NCBI GenBank assembly: GCA_949297075.1
Contig: CASFRX010000057.1
Location: 1-64,000 of the forward strand
Source: an uncultured Oscillospiraceae bacterium
Lineage (GTDB): Bacteria > Bacillota > Clostridia > Oscillospirales > Acutalibacteraceae
Length of the DNA: 64,000 nt
Direction: 5' to 3'
The notes beneath the pieces are model-generated. The model was given only the letters and a program-made list of their open reading frames with translations. It searched no databases and was not told where the DNA came from. A program made the translations under genes and the position numbers. Of this stretch, positions 15,876-25,312 are shown piece by piece; positions within the stretch are counted from its first letter, which is position 1, and the number at the start of each line of letters is the position of its first letter.

Positions 15876-17195
15876 CTATTTGTTAAAGTTAAATTCAACC
15901 TGCTTTCTAAGCTTCCACAGTGCGGCTAAGTTGGGTACAGCCATGAGGGCATTAAATATATCCGAAAGAGCCCAGACGGTTTCTAACTGAGCACAGGTGC
16001 CTATGACAATACAAGCTAAATAAACTAAACGGTATAGTGTTATTGATTTTTCTCCGAAGGCATACTCTGCCGCTTTTTCTCCGTAGTAGCCCCAGCCAAT
16101 TATTGTGGCAAAGGCAAACATACCAAGTGCTATGCTCAAAAAAATGCCTGCCTTGTTTCCTAAAACGCTTTCAAAGGCAAGAGAGCTTATTTTTGTCGGA
16201 CTAAGCGAGGTATCGGGCTGCCATGCGCCGCTTGTCAGCATGGCGAGAGCTGTCAGGGAGCACATGAGCACCGTGTCTATAAAAACTTCAACAATTCCCC
16301 ATAGGCCTTGAATTTCCGGGCTTCTAACATCAGCCGCAGAATGTACTATTGGCGATGAGCCTAAACCTGCTTCGTTGGAGAAAACTCCCCGTGCGATGCC
16401 GTATTTGATAGCCTTTGCCGCCGTGTAACCGCCTGTGCCTGCAAATACGCTTTTTATGTTAAAAGCTTGACTTAAAATCAGCTTTATGCTCGGCAGTATT
16501 TCCTTGTGGTTTTTGATGATAACAGCCAGCAAAACAGCTATGGTAATAAAGGAGAGCAGCGGTATTATCTTTTCCGTAACCTGAGTGATTCGCCGAACTC
16601 CGCCGAAAATTACCATTCCGCATATTGCGGCAATCGCTACCCCTAAAGCAGGGAGATAGATCCTGATTTGTTCGCTGATTGAACCGGCCATTGCGTTTGC
16701 CTGAGTCATGTTGCCCATACCGAGGGACGAAAAAACGCAAAAAATGCTGAAAACTACAGCTGTTTTTTTGCTTTCAAAAGCCCTTTCTATATAGAGCATT
16801 GAGCCGCCTTGCCATTCGCCTTTGCTGTTCTTTTCTCGGTGTAGTATACCTAAAACATTTTCTGTGTAGGCTGTCATTTCCCCTAATAAAGCGGAAACAA
16901 TCATCCAAAAAACGCTTCCCGGACCGCCGAGGCAAAGTGCGCCGGCAACGCCGATTATGTTGCCTGTGCCCATGCAGGCGGCGAGAGCCGTTGAAAGAGC
17001 GGCTAAGGGAGAAATACCGCTTTTTTCACGCTTATGGAGCATTTTGCCAAAGGTTGAGCGAAAAATGAAAAAAGGCCGGCGTAGCTGTAAAAATCGGGAT
17101 TTTGCCGAAAAGTAAAGACCTGTTCCCATAAACCAAAACAGCAAAATCGGATTCCAGCATAGCTTTTGGAGCGAAATAATTAAACCTGAAAACAA
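15876..17195 (-). CDS. Sodium:amino acid (alanine/glycine) symporter, AGCS family
   Basis: A 439-residue polytopic membrane protein with AGCS landmarks: STALAACMGTGNIIGVAGAL, GPGSVFWMIVSALLGEMTAYTENVLG, GGSMLYIERAF, AIKYGIARGVFSNEAGLGSSPIVHSAA and a C-terminal segment FATIIGWGYYGEKAAEYAFG. The family takes up alanine or glycine with sodium. The only suitable start is a TTG at 17195, 4 bases after GGTGA. It is convergent with the NhaC-like gene; both are sodium-linked carriers, but no functional link is shown. Confidence 0.9.
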   Translation of the reverse strand: MFSGLIISLQKLCWNPILLFWFMGTGLYFSAKSRFLQLRRPFFIFRSTFGKMLHKREKSGISPLAALSTALAACMGTGNIIGVAGALCLGGPGSVFWMIVSALLGEMTAYTENVLGILHREKNSKGEWQGGSMLYIERAFESKKTAVVFSIFCVFSSLGMGNMTQANAMAGSISEQIRIYLPALGVAIAAICGMVIFGGVRRITQVTEKIIPLLSFITIAVLLAVIIKNHKEILPSIKLILSQAFNIKSVFAGTGGYTAAKAIKYGIARGVFSNEAGLGSSPIVHSAADVRSPEIQGLWGIVEVFIDTVLMCSLTALAMLTSGAWQPDTSLSPTKISSLAFESVLGNKAGIFLSIALGMFAFATIIGWGYYGEKAAEYAFGEKSITLYRLVYLACIVIGTCAQLETVWALSDIFNALMAVPNLAALWKLRKQVEFNFNK

Positions 17196-17471
17196 ATTCT
17201 CACCGTTTCTTAAATAGAGTTATTAATTGAGCTTTGCGATTATTGATTTTTTATGTTGGTAAAGTTTATGCCGGCTTTCATTGCTTTTATGAATTTTGGA
17301 CTCGAATTGCGGATTTCCCATTGGTTATAGGAAAGCTTTACAAAAAAATAATCCATATGCCAAATTTTTGAATTATTTATTTACTTTTTAGTATATTTTT
17401 GATATTATAATCTGGGAAACGACTGTTTATAGTTGTAATTCATTCCAAAAATATCAGAGGTGTCAGTAATT

Positions 17472-18773
17472 ATGAACAAATATTATCAACCTGAGGCAGA
17501 ATGTGCTTCAAGAGAACAAATCAGAGCATGGCAGGATGAAAGACTTGTTGCTCAGGTGAAGCATGTATATGAAAATGTAGAATACTACAGAAACCTGATG
17601 AAAGAAAAGGGTGTAGAGCCCGGCGACATAAAGGGCATAGACGATTTGCCTTTGCTTCCTTTCCTGACTAAGGATGACCTGCGTGAATGTTATCCCTACG
17701 GTCTGCTTGCAACTCCGCTTTCGGATTGCGTTCGTATTCAGTCCACTTCAGGCACAACAGGCAAGCGAGTAGTTGCTTTTTATACACAGGCTGATATTGA
17801 TTTGTGGGAGGATTGCTGTGCCCGTGCTATTGTAGCCGCAGGCGGCACTAAGGAAGATGTAGTTCAGGTTTCTTACGGCTACGGCCTTTTCACAGGCGGT
17901 CCCGGACTTAACGGCGGCTCTCACAAAGTCGGCTGTCTTACCTTGCCCCTTTCTTCCGGCAATACTGAAAGACAGATTCAGTTTATGACTGACCTCGGTG
18001 CAACAATTCTTTGCTGTACTCCCTCTTATGCCGCATATCTCGGCGAAACAATCGAAGAAAAGGGGCTTAAGGACAAGCTCAAGCTCAAAGCAGGTATCTT
18101 CGGTGCAGAAGCATGGACGGAGGAAATGAGAAGAGATATCGAGAATAAGCTGGGTATTAAAGCTTTTGATATTTACGGCCTTACGGAAACCTCAGGTCCC
18201 GGCGTTTCTTTTGAATGTATGGAGCAGGGCGGTATGCATATTAACGAGGATCACTTCATCCCCGAAATCATAAATCCCAAAACAGGTGAAGTTCTTCCCT
18301 ATGGCGAAAAGGGTGAGCTTGTCTTCACATCAATTACCAAAAAAGCCTTCCCCTTGCTTCGCTACCGTACAAAAGATATTTGTGTGCTTAATCCTGAGCC
18401 TTGCGCCTGCGGCAGAACACTTATCCGTATGTCAAAGCCCATGGGCAGAAGCGATGATATGCTTATTGTCAAGGGCGTCAATGTATTCCCGTCACAGATT
18501 GAAACAGTTCTTCTCAACAAGGGCTATCCTGCAAACTATCAGATTATTGTCAGCCGTGAGGGCTACAGCGATGTTCTCGAAGTTAATGTTGAGATGACTC
18601 CCGAAATGTTCTCTGATTCACTCAGCCGGGTTTCCGTCAAGGAAAAAGAGCTTGTTGAAGCTCTCAAGGCTATGCTCGGTATTTATGCTAAGGTTCGCCT
18701 TGTTGCTCCCAAGACAATTACCCGCAGCGAGGGCAAGGCAGTCCGCATAATTGATAAGCGCAACTTGTATTAA
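17472..18773 (+). CDS. paaK: Phenylacetate/aryl-acid CoA ligase (PaaK family)
   Basis: A 433-residue adenylate-forming enzyme with the PaaK layout: YYRNLMKEKGV near the N-terminus, the AMP-binding loop STSGTTGKR (about 93-101), DIYGLTETSGPG, ELVFTSITKKAFPLLRYRTKDI, CACGRTL and GRSDDMLIVKGVNVFPSQIE, ending with a small ACT-like C-domain. In anaerobes without a phenylacetate catabolic cluster it often activates aryl acids formed by indolepyruvate oxidoreductase. No iorAB or paa genes are seen here. ATG 17472 follows AGAGGTG. An ACT-domain gene follows 21 bases downstream. Confidence 0.92.
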   Translation: MNKYYQPEAECASREQIRAWQDERLVAQVKHVYENVEYYRNLMKEKGVEPGDIKGIDDLPLLPFLTKDDLRECYPYGLLATPLSDCVRIQSTSGTTGKRVVAFYTQADIDLWEDCCARAIVAAGGTKEDVVQVSYGYGLFTGGPGLNGGSHKVGCLTLPLSSGNTERQIQFMTDLGATILCCTPSYAAYLGETIEEKGLKDKLKLKAGIFGAEAWTEEMRRDIENKLGIKAFDIYGLTETSGPGVSFECMEQGGMHINEDHFIPEIINPKTGEVLPYGEKGELVFTSITKKAFPLLRYRTKDICVLNPEPCACGRTLIRMSKPMGRSDDMLIVKGVNVFPSQIETVLLNKGYPANYQIIVSREGYSDVLEVNVEMTPEMFSDSLSRVSVKEKELVEALKAMLGIYAKVRLVAPKTITRSEGKAVRIIDKRNLY

Positions 18774-18794
18774 TTAATTGAGGAGGAAAGTATC

Positions 18795-19220
18795 ATGGCA
18801 GTAAAACAGATTTCCGCTTTTGTAGAAAACAAACCCGGTCAGCTTGCTAAGTTTACTGAGGTTCTCAACAACCACGGCATTGATATGCGTGCTCTCTCTC
18901 TTGCAGAGACCGAGGATTTCGGCATAGTCCGCATAATTACCGACGATTCTTATAAAACCGCTTGTGTGCTCAAGGATGAGGGCTATATTTTCTCTATCAC
19001 TCCCGTTCTTGCCGTTGAAATTCCCGATACTCCCGGCGGACTTTATAAAGTACTCTCCGTTTTGAAGGAGCAGGGCATAAATGTTGAATATACCTACGCT
19101 TTCACAGCAAGAAAGCAGGATGTTGCATATATGATTTTCCGTGTAACAGATAACGATGCGGCGGCAGAAATTCTCAGGAAGAACGGCATAAGCCTTCTTG
19201 AACTTGACGATATTGATTGA
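18795..19220 (+). CDS. Tandem ACT-domain amino-acid-binding protein
   Basis: The 141-residue protein consists of two ACT domains and nothing else: AVKQISAFVENKPGQLAKFTEVLNNHGIDMRALS (first) and VLAVEIPDTPGGLYKVLSVLKEQGINVEYTYAF (second). The ligand is unknown. ACT domains of this type usually sense amino acids. Its position directly behind the aryl-CoA ligase gene, with a strong GAGGAGG site, suggests that it senses an aromatic amino acid for that enzyme; this is inference from context. Confidence 0.88.
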   Translation: MAVKQISAFVENKPGQLAKFTEVLNNHGIDMRALSLAETEDFGIVRIITDDSYKTACVLKDEGYIFSITPVLAVEIPDTPGGLYKVLSVLKEQGINVEYTYAFTARKQDVAYMIFRVTDNDAAAEILRKNGISLLELDDID

Positions 19221-19241
19221 TTTTTGAAAGGATAAATCACA

Positions 19242-19970
19242 ATGGCTGCAAGACTTGTAATTGCTTCCGGCAAAGGCGGAGTGGGCAAATCCTCCGTAGC
19301 CGCAGGACTTGCCTGCGCTTTACAGCGTACGGGACACAGCGTTTTGGTTGTGGACTGCGATATCGGCTTAAAAAGCCTTGATATCATACTTGGCGCCGGT
19401 GAAAATATGCTCTATAATTGGGGCGATATTATCTGCTCACGATGCTCTGCACAGGAAGCGCTGACTAAAACATCTTGCGGACCAATGCTGCTTTGCGCTC
19501 CCAACGCCTTTGAGCCTGATTACACCTGCGAAGCTATGCAAAAACTTGCCGAGAATTATGAGGAGATGTTCGATTATATCTTTTTCGATTCTCCGGCAGG
19601 CATAGGCAGGGGCTTTGCCCTTGCGTCGGCAGCGGCAACCTCTGCGATTGTTGTTGCAACTCCCGATGAAGTCTGTGTTCGCAGCGGTGCAATAGCGGCA
19701 GAAAAGCTTGCGGAGTTTGGCATTGAGCAAAGCAGATTGATTATCAACCGTTTCAATAAAAAGGCAACAATAAAGGGCGAGCTGCTCAATATTGACGATG
19801 TTATTGATTCTACCCGTCTGCGCCTTATCGGTGTTGTGCCGCAGGATAACGACCTTGCGTTCAGCCTTTGCGGCGGTAAACCCTTGCCTGCGAAAAGTGC
19901 GGCTTATAAGGCTTTTCGGCGCATATCCGAAAGGCTTGAGGGCAAGCGGGTTTCTTTGAAAATTGATTGA
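19242..19970 (+). CDS. minD: MinD/ParA-family ATPase
   Basis: The 242-residue deviant Walker ATPase has VIASGKGGVGKSSVAAGLA (residues 5-23), VVDCDIGLKSLDIILG (A-prime region) and DYIFFDSPAGIGRG (Walker B). It is close to MinD, which places the division site. The C-terminus (AFRRISERLEGKRVSLKID) is a short helix that could be the membrane-targeting segment, though it is less clear than in typical MinD. No minC or minE lies in the window, but mgsA follows, an order known from clostridial min regions. MinD-like is therefore the best call, with ParA-type as the alternative. Confidence 0.75.
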   Translation: MAARLVIASGKGGVGKSSVAAGLACALQRTGHSVLVVDCDIGLKSLDIILGAGENMLYNWGDIICSRCSAQEALTKTSCGPMLLCAPNAFEPDYTCEAMQKLAENYEEMFDYIFFDSPAGIGRGFALASAAATSAIVVATPDEVCVRSGAIAAEKLAEFGIEQSRLIINRFNKKATIKGELLNIDDVIDSTRLRLIGVVPQDNDLAFSLCGGKPLPAKSAAYKAFRRISERLEGKRVSLKID

Positions 19971-20026
19971 TTCGGATAAAAGATAAGCTGTTATCAAAAA
20001 AACTTGTTCTTTTTTTAAAAAGTTAT

Positions 20027-20055
20027 TTGACTTATAATACTTTTTTTGGTAAAAT
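20027..20055 (+). promoter_or_regulatory. Sigma-A promoter of mgsA
   Basis: TTGACT (20027-20032), 17-base spacer, TAAAAT (20050-20055), about 65 bases before the mgsA start. Confidence 0.7.
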
Positions 20056-20121
20056 AAAGAAGATATAGGTTAAGTATCGGCGTTTTTTGTCAAAAGCAGC
20101 TGTGCGGAAAGGAAGAGATTT

Positions 20122-20526
20122 ATGAACATTGCTTTAATAGCCCATGACGCAAAAAAAGAATTGATGGTACAGTTCTGTATTGCCTACTGCGGAATACTCA
20201 GCAGGCACACACTTTGCGCAACCGGTACTACCGGCAAGCTCGTAAGTGAGGCAACAGGCCTCAAGATTCAGAGCTTCCTGAGCGGTTCGCAGGGCGGTGA
20301 CCAGCAGATTGCGGCAAGAATAGCATGTAATGAAATCGACTTGCTTCTCCTTTTCCGTGACCCGCACAATCCCAAGCCTCACGAGCCTAACGAAGCAACG
20401 CTTTTAAGGCTCTGTGATGTGCACAATATACCCGTTGCCACCAATATTGCAACAGCCGAGGCGATTATCCACAGCCTTGAACGGGGCGATTTGGATTGGC
20501 GAGATATAGTAAACCCGAAAATGTAA
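20122..20526 (+). CDS. mgsA: Methylglyoxal synthase
   Basis: The 134-residue enzyme has the MgsA features [48 protein letters not shown] (catalytic Asp) and [33 protein letters not shown]. It converts dihydroxyacetone phosphate to methylglyoxal, bypassing lower glycolysis when phosphate is short. Length is normal. It has its own promoter and a GGAAAGGAAGAG ribosome site. A GC-rich hairpin lies between it and hisS. Confidence 0.95.
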   Translation: MNIALIAHDAKKELMVQFCIAYCGILSRHTLCATGTTGKLVSEATGLKIQSFLSGSQGGDQQIAARIACNEIDLLLLFRDPHNPKPHEPNEATLLRLCDVHNIPVATNIATAEAIIHSLERGDLDWRDIVNPKM

Positions 20527-20532
20527 AAATCG

Positions 20533-20557
20533 GGGCGGACAATTTATTTGTCCGCCC
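20533..20557 (+). terminator. GC-rich hairpin between mgsA and hisS (weak or partial terminator)
   Basis: A 10-base-pair perfect stem (GGGCGGACAA / TTGTCCGCCC, 5-base loop). There is no continuous T-run after it, so it may only weaken read-through into hisS or protect an mRNA end. Confidence 0.5.
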
Positions 20558-20588
20558 TGTAGCTATATTTTAGAAAGGATATTTCACA

Positions 20589-21920
20589 ATGGCATTAGTG
20601 ACCAAAGCTATCAAAGGCACTCAGGATTTGCTGCCTGCCGATAGCTATAAAACCCGTTATGTTGAGCAGTCAATGCTCGATATTGCCACAAAATTCGGCT
20701 ATAAAGAAATCCGCACTCCTGTTTTTGAGCATACAGAGCTTTTCAGCAGAGGCGTAGGTGATACAACAGATGTTGTTCAAAAAGAAATGTACACCTTCGA
20801 CGATAAGGGCGGACGCTCAATTACTCTTCGTCCCGAGGGAACAGCAGGCGCAATGCGCGCCTTCCTTGAGCACGGCCTTTTTAATGAGCCCCTGCCTCAG
20901 AAAGTCAGCTATCTCACTTCCTGCTACCGCTATGAAAAGCCTCAGGCAGGCAGACTGCGTGAATTTCATCAGTTCGGCGTTGAGTGCCTCGGCACTGCTG
21001 CTCCTGCCGCTGATGCCGAACTTATAGCTTTGGGTCACGAGATTTTTTCCTATCTTGGTGTAGAGGGTTTAAAGCTTGAAATCAACTCAATAGGCTGCCC
21101 CGAATGCCGCAAAAAATATCATGCGGCGTTGCGTGAATATTTTGAATCCAAAAAAGATGCTCTCTGCGGCACCTGTTTGGACAGACTTGGTAGAAATCCC
21201 ATGCGTATTCTTGATTGCAAGAGCCCCGAATGCGGCGAAATTGCAAAAGGAGCGCCTAAGGTGCTTGATTACATCTGCGAGGATTGCTCCGCACACTTTG
21301 AAACAGTTAAAAAACACCTCGACGCAATGAATATTCCTTATGTTGTCAATCCGACCATAGTGCGCGGCTTGGATTACTATACAAGAACGGTTTTTGAATT
21401 TGTTTCCACCGAAATTGGTGCTCAGGGCACGGTTTGCGGTGGCGGCAGATATGACGGACTTGCAGAAGAGCTCGGCGGAGCAAAAACACCTTCTCTCGGC
21501 TTTGCTCTCGGTATTGAGCGCCTTATGCTTCTCATGCAGGCGCAGGGCACGCCTCTGCCGGAAGAACAGCGTACCGACCTCTATATTGTATCTATGGGCG
21601 AGGCTGCAAATGTTGCGGCTGCTAAGATTGCCGCCTCTCTTCGTGAAGAGGGTATCAGCGTGCAGTATGATGTTGCAGGCCGTTCCGTTAAGGCTCAGAT
21701 GAAGTTTGCAAATAAGCTCGGTGTTCGCAACACCGTTGTTATCGGCGACAGCGAGCTTGAAAGCGGCAAGATCATAGTTAAGGATATGGACGGCGGCGAA
21801 AGCGTTGAAATGGAGCTTGACGGCTTTGAAGACAGCTACCAGAGCTACCTTATCCAAAATGCTGTTAAAGATATTGCCGGTGCAGACGGGTTTGAAGTTA
21901 ACATCAGCGACTTATTTTGA
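20589..21920 (+). CDS. hisS: Histidyl-tRNA synthetase
   Basis: A 443-residue class II synthetase with KGTQDLLPADSYKTRYVE, EIRTPVFEHTELFSRGVGDTTDVV, LRPEGTAGAMRAFLEH (motif 2 region), YRYEKPQAGRLREFHQFGVE, the histidine loops RGLDYYTRTVFEF and GGRYDGL, and motif 3 GFALGIERL. A C-terminal anticodon domain runs from about residue 335. It charges tRNA-His. It is the first gene of a co-directional run hisS-aspS-ftsY-rdgB-yhbY-nadD-yqeK. No T-box leader was found in the 60 bases upstream. Confidence 0.97.
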   Translation: MALVTKAIKGTQDLLPADSYKTRYVEQSMLDIATKFGYKEIRTPVFEHTELFSRGVGDTTDVVQKEMYTFDDKGGRSITLRPEGTAGAMRAFLEHGLFNEPLPQKVSYLTSCYRYEKPQAGRLREFHQFGVECLGTAAPAADAELIALGHEIFSYLGVEGLKLEINSIGCPECRKKYHAALREYFESKKDALCGTCLDRLGRNPMRILDCKSPECGEIAKGAPKVLDYICEDCSAHFETVKKHLDAMNIPYVVNPTIVRGLDYYTRTVFEFVSTEIGAQGTVCGGGRYDGLAEELGGAKTPSLGFALGIERLMLLMQAQGTPLPEEQRTDLYIVSMGEAANVAAAKIAASLREEGISVQYDVAGRSVKAQMKFANKLGVRNTVVIGDSELESGKIIVKDMDGGESVEMELDGFEDSYQSYLIQNAVKDIAGADGFEVNISDLF

Positions 21921-21947
21921 TAATTCTCTCAAAGGAGTTAGAATATA

Positions 21948-23735
21948 ATGGATTTTATGACAGGACTTAAAAGAACAGATTATTGCGGAACTCTTCGTGC
22001 TAGCGATATCGGCCGTGAGGTTGTAGTTGCCGGTTGGGTACAGCGTCAGCGTGACTTGGGCGCGCTTATCTTTATTGATTTGCGTGACCGCACAGGTTTA
22101 GTTCAGCTTGCATTTGACGATAATACAGACAGAGCTGTTTTCGATAAAGCTTTTTCGGCAAGAAGCGAATTTGTGCTTATGGCAAAGGGCGTAGTTCGTG
22201 AGCGTTCCTCTAAGAACACCGAAATCCCCACGGGCGAAATTGAAATAGAGGTTAGGGATTTGCGTGTGCTTTCAAAGAGCGAAACGCCTCCCTTTGATAT
22301 CGTTCCCAACTGCCAGACTTCCGAGCTTACAAGACTTAAGTACCGATATCTTGATTTGCGCCGTCCTGACTTGCAGTCCAATATCATCCTGCGCCACAAG
22401 ATAGCTAAGGTCACAAGAGACTATTTTGATGAAAACGGCTTCATCGAAATTGAAACTCCCATTCTCATTCGCTCCACTCCTGAGGGCGCAAGAGACTATA
22501 TCGTTCCCAGCCGTATTCATAAGGGCAGCTTCTATGCTCTGCCTCAATCACCTCAGCTCTATAAGCAGCTTTCCATGGTCGCCGGTTTTGACAGATATAT
22601 GCAGATTGCCCGTTGTTTCCGTGACGAGGATTTGCGTGCGGACAGACAGCCTGAATTTACTCAGATTGACCTTGAAATGTCCTTTGTTGAAATGGAGGAT
22701 GTTCTTGCCATCGGTGAGGGTTATGTAAAAAGGCTGTTCAAAGAGGTTCTCGATATCGAAATCGAAACTCCCATTATGCGCTTGACTTATAAAGACGCTA
22801 TGGAGCGTTACGGCTCTGATAAGCCTGATACTCGCTACGCCATGGAGCTTTACGATTTGACGGATATTGTAAAGGATTGCGGCTTCAGCGTTTTCTCAGG
22901 CGCAGTTGCAGAGGGCGGCTCTGTAAGAGGTATTACGGCAAAGGGTGCTGTTACAACTCTCACCCGTAAAGAAATTGATAAGCTCACCGAGTTTGTCAAG
23001 GGCTGCGGAGCAAAGGGCCTTGCATGGGTCAGGCTCAATGAGGACGGCTCTGTTGCCTCCTCCTTTGCTAAGTTTATGACGGAAGAAGAAATGTCAGCTA
23101 TCCTTGCTAAAGCAGATGCTAAAGCAGGCGATGTTGTTCTCATAATAGGCGATAAGAAAAATTCTCTTGTTCTCTCAACCCTCGGTCTTCTCCGCGGCGA
23201 GGTTGCAAGAAAGCTTGACATTATTCCCAAGGATAAATATAACTTCCTCTGGATTACGGAATTTCCGTTCTTCGATTGGGATGAGGAGCTCGGTCAGTTT
23301 GTTGCCATGCACCATCCTTTCACAGCTCCAATGGATGAGTGTATTCCCTACCTTGAAACAGATAAGGCAAATGTCCGTGCAAAGGCATACGACCTTGTTC
23401 TCAACGGCATTGAGCTTTCTTCAGGCTCTATCCGTATTACTAATCCTGAGCTTCAGGGCAAAATATTCTCTCTCCTCGGTCTTACCGATGAGCAGGCTCA
23501 TGAAAAGTTCGGCTATTTGCTGGATGCTTTTCGCTTCGGCGCTCCGCCTCACGGCGGCATGGGCATAGGCCTTGACAGATTGATTATGCAGATGCTCGGA
23601 TGTGAAAGCCTTCGAGATGTTATTGCATTCCCGAAAGTACAGAACGCAACAGAGCCTATGACAGAGTGCCCTGCACCTGTAGACGGCGTACAGCTTGACG
23701 ATTTAGGCATTGCGGTAAAGGCAGAAGAGAAATAA
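21948..23735 (+). CDS. aspS: Aspartyl-tRNA synthetase
   Basis: A 595-residue bacterial-type AspRS: an N-terminal OB-fold (VVVAGWVQRQRDLGALIFIDLRDRTG), class II motifs FDRYMQIARCFRDEDLRADRQPEFTQIDLEMSF and GIGLDRLIMQMLG, and an inserted GAD domain around residues 290-400. It charges tRNA-Asp. Whether it also charges tRNA-Asn cannot be decided here. AGGAG lies 10 bases before ATG 21948; an ATG three codons later is also possible. hisS-aspS adjacency is common in Firmicutes. Confidence 0.97.
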   Translation: MDFMTGLKRTDYCGTLRASDIGREVVVAGWVQRQRDLGALIFIDLRDRTGLVQLAFDDNTDRAVFDKAFSARSEFVLMAKGVVRERSSKNTEIPTGEIEIEVRDLRVLSKSETPPFDIVPNCQTSELTRLKYRYLDLRRPDLQSNIILRHKIAKVTRDYFDENGFIEIETPILIRSTPEGARDYIVPSRIHKGSFYALPQSPQLYKQLSMVAGFDRYMQIARCFRDEDLRADRQPEFTQIDLEMSFVEMEDVLAIGEGYVKRLFKEVLDIEIETPIMRLTYKDAMERYGSDKPDTRYAMELYDLTDIVKDCGFSVFSGAVAEGGSVRGITAKGAVTTLTRKEIDKLTEFVKGCGAKGLAWVRLNEDGSVASSFAKFMTEEEMSAILAKADAKAGDVVLIIGDKKNSLVLSTLGLLRGEVARKLDIIPKDKYNFLWITEFPFFDWDEELGQFVAMHHPFTAPMDECIPYLETDKANVRAKAYDLVLNGIELSSGSIRITNPELQGKIFSLLGLTDEQAHEKFGYLLDAFRFGAPPHGGMGIGLDRLIMQMLGCESLRDVIAFPKVQNATEPMTECPAPVDGVQLDDLGIAVKAEEK

Positions 23736-23766
23736 TAAAGTGATTACCCCCTGTTAGGAGATAAAA

Positions 23767-24693
23767 ATGGGTATTTTTTCAAAGATAAACAAAGGTTTGC
23801 AAAAGACAAGGCTTTCAATGGCCGGTGCTATTGATAATGTGCTTCACGGTGTCAATGAAATCACCGATGAGATGTTTGACGACCTTGAAGAAATTTTGGT
23901 TATGGGAGATGTCGGCGTTAACACCGCCACCGAAATTATTGACCGCCTGCGTGCCAAGGTTGCAAAGGAAAATCTGCGCAACGGCAAACAGGTAAGGCGG
24001 GCAATTAAGGAGATTGTAGCCGAGCTTATCGACGGCGGCGAGCAGATGGAAATGATAACTATGCCGTCAATAATCCTCGTCATAGGCGTCAACGGAGTAG
24101 GCAAAACAACAACTATCGGCAAAATGGCGGCTCTCTATAAATCTCAAGGTAAAAAGGTTATTCTCGGCGCGGCGGATACTTTCCGTGCCGCCGCTATTGA
24201 CCAGCTTGAGATCTGGGCAGAGCGTGCAGGCGTTGATATTGTTAAGCATAAAGAGGGCGCTGACCCTGCCGCCGTTGTTTTCGATACTATCAATGCAGGC
24301 AAGGCGAGAAATGCCGATATAATTATTATTGATACCGCAGGCAGACTCCACAACAAAAAGAACCTTATGGACGAGCTTGCAAAAATCTACAGAGTTATTG
24401 ACCGTGAGCTTCCTTGGTCAGACCGTGAAAGCCTGCTTGTTCTCGATGCCACAACGGGTCAGAATGCGGTTAACCAGGCAATAGAATTTAAAAATGTTGC
24501 CGAAATCACAGGAATAGTTTTGACTAAGCTTGACGGCACTGCACGAGGCGGTGTAGTGCTTGCAATTAAGCACGATTTGAATGTGCCGGTTAAGTTTGTC
24601 GGCGTCGGTGAACAGATGGATGATCTTCAGCCCTTTGACCCTGCGGCATTTGCAGAGGGTCTGTTCGATGTTGCTGAAGACGATGAAGCATAA
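23767..24693 (+). CDS. ftsY: Signal recognition particle receptor FtsY
   Basis: The 308-residue SRP-type GTPase has the NG domain: GVNGVGKTTTIGKMAALYK (G1), GAADTFRAAAIDQLEIWAERAGVDIV, IIIDTAGRLHNKKNLMDEL (G3), TKLDGTARGGV (G4) and GVGEQMDDLQPFDP at the end. The acidic A domain of proteobacterial FtsY is absent, as usual in Gram-positives. It receives SRP-ribosome complexes at the membrane for co-translational insertion. Confidence 0.96.
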   Translation: MGIFSKINKGLQKTRLSMAGAIDNVLHGVNEITDEMFDDLEEILVMGDVGVNTATEIIDRLRAKVAKENLRNGKQVRRAIKEIVAELIDGGEQMEMITMPSIILVIGVNGVGKTTTIGKMAALYKSQGKKVILGAADTFRAAAIDQLEIWAERAGVDIVKHKEGADPAAVVFDTINAGKARNADIIIIDTAGRLHNKKNLMDELAKIYRVIDRELPWSDRESLLVLDATTGQNAVNQAIEFKNVAEITGIVLTKLDGTARGGVVLAIKHDLNVPVKFVGVGEQMDDLQPFDPAAFAEGLFDVAEDDEA

Positions 24694-24713
24694 AGATTTG
24701 AAAGGTTATTATA

Positions 24714-25301
24714 ATGAACTATATTATTGCAACCCACAACATGAAAAAACGCAATGAGCTTGCACGCATTCTGGAGCCTCTCGGCGTTAACATTTTAACG
24801 GCTGAGCAGGCAGGCGTTGAGCTTACCGATGTTGAAGAAACAGGCGAAACATTTGAAGAAAATGCCCGCCTTAAGAGCCAAAGCGGATGCAGGGAAAGCG
24901 GTATGCCCTGCATAGCTGATGATTCCGGTTTGATGGTTGACGCTCTCGACGGCGCACCCGGCGTCTATTCCGCCCGTTACGGCGGTGAACACGGCAACGA
25001 CCCGAAGAATATTGCTCTCCTCCTTGAAAACCTAAAAAATGTGCCCGATGAAAAGCGTACTGCTCGCTTTGTCTGCACGGTTTGCTGCACCTATCCCGAC
25101 GGTAAAGAAATTGTTGTAACAGGCACTTGTGAAGGCAAAATAGGATATGAGCCTGTAGGCAACGGCGGATTTGGATACGACCCTGTATTCATGGTTAAAG
25201 ATAAGAGCTTCGCTCAGCTTACAAGCGAAGAAAAAGACGAAATCAGCCACAGAGGCAAAGCTCTCAAAGCGCTTGCAAATGTGTTGGCTAATAATAAGTA
25301 A
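24714..25301 (+). CDS. rdgB: XTP/dITP diphosphatase (RdgB/HAM1 family)
   Basis: The 195-residue product has the Ham1 features IATHNMKKRNELARILEPLGV, ETGETFEENARLKS, CIADDSGLMVDALDGAPGVYSARYGG, GNGGFGYDPVF and the C-terminal SHRGKALKAL. It hydrolyses deaminated purine triphosphates (XTP, dITP, ITP), keeping them out of DNA and RNA. Normal length. It sits between ftsY and yhbY in the operon. Confidence 0.95.
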   Translation: MNYIIATHNMKKRNELARILEPLGVNILTAEQAGVELTDVEETGETFEENARLKSQSGCRESGMPCIADDSGLMVDALDGAPGVYSARYGGEHGNDPKNIALLLENLKNVPDEKRTARFVCTVCCTYPDGKEIVVTGTCEGKIGYEPVGNGGFGYDPVFMVKDKSFAQLTSEEKDEISHRGKALKALANVLANNK

Positions 25302-25312
25302 GGATAAACAGT

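Noticed and set aside
19437..19997. 186-residue minus-strand ORF opposite the MinD-like gene
   Set aside because: Antisense shadow without domain features.
20533..20588. Histidine T-box before hisS
   Set aside because: Only about 60 bases are available and only a simple GC-rich hairpin is seen.
21087..21857. 256-residue minus-strand ORF opposite hisS
   Set aside because: It is the antisense shadow of a clear hisS gene, has no recognisable domain and no ribosome site.
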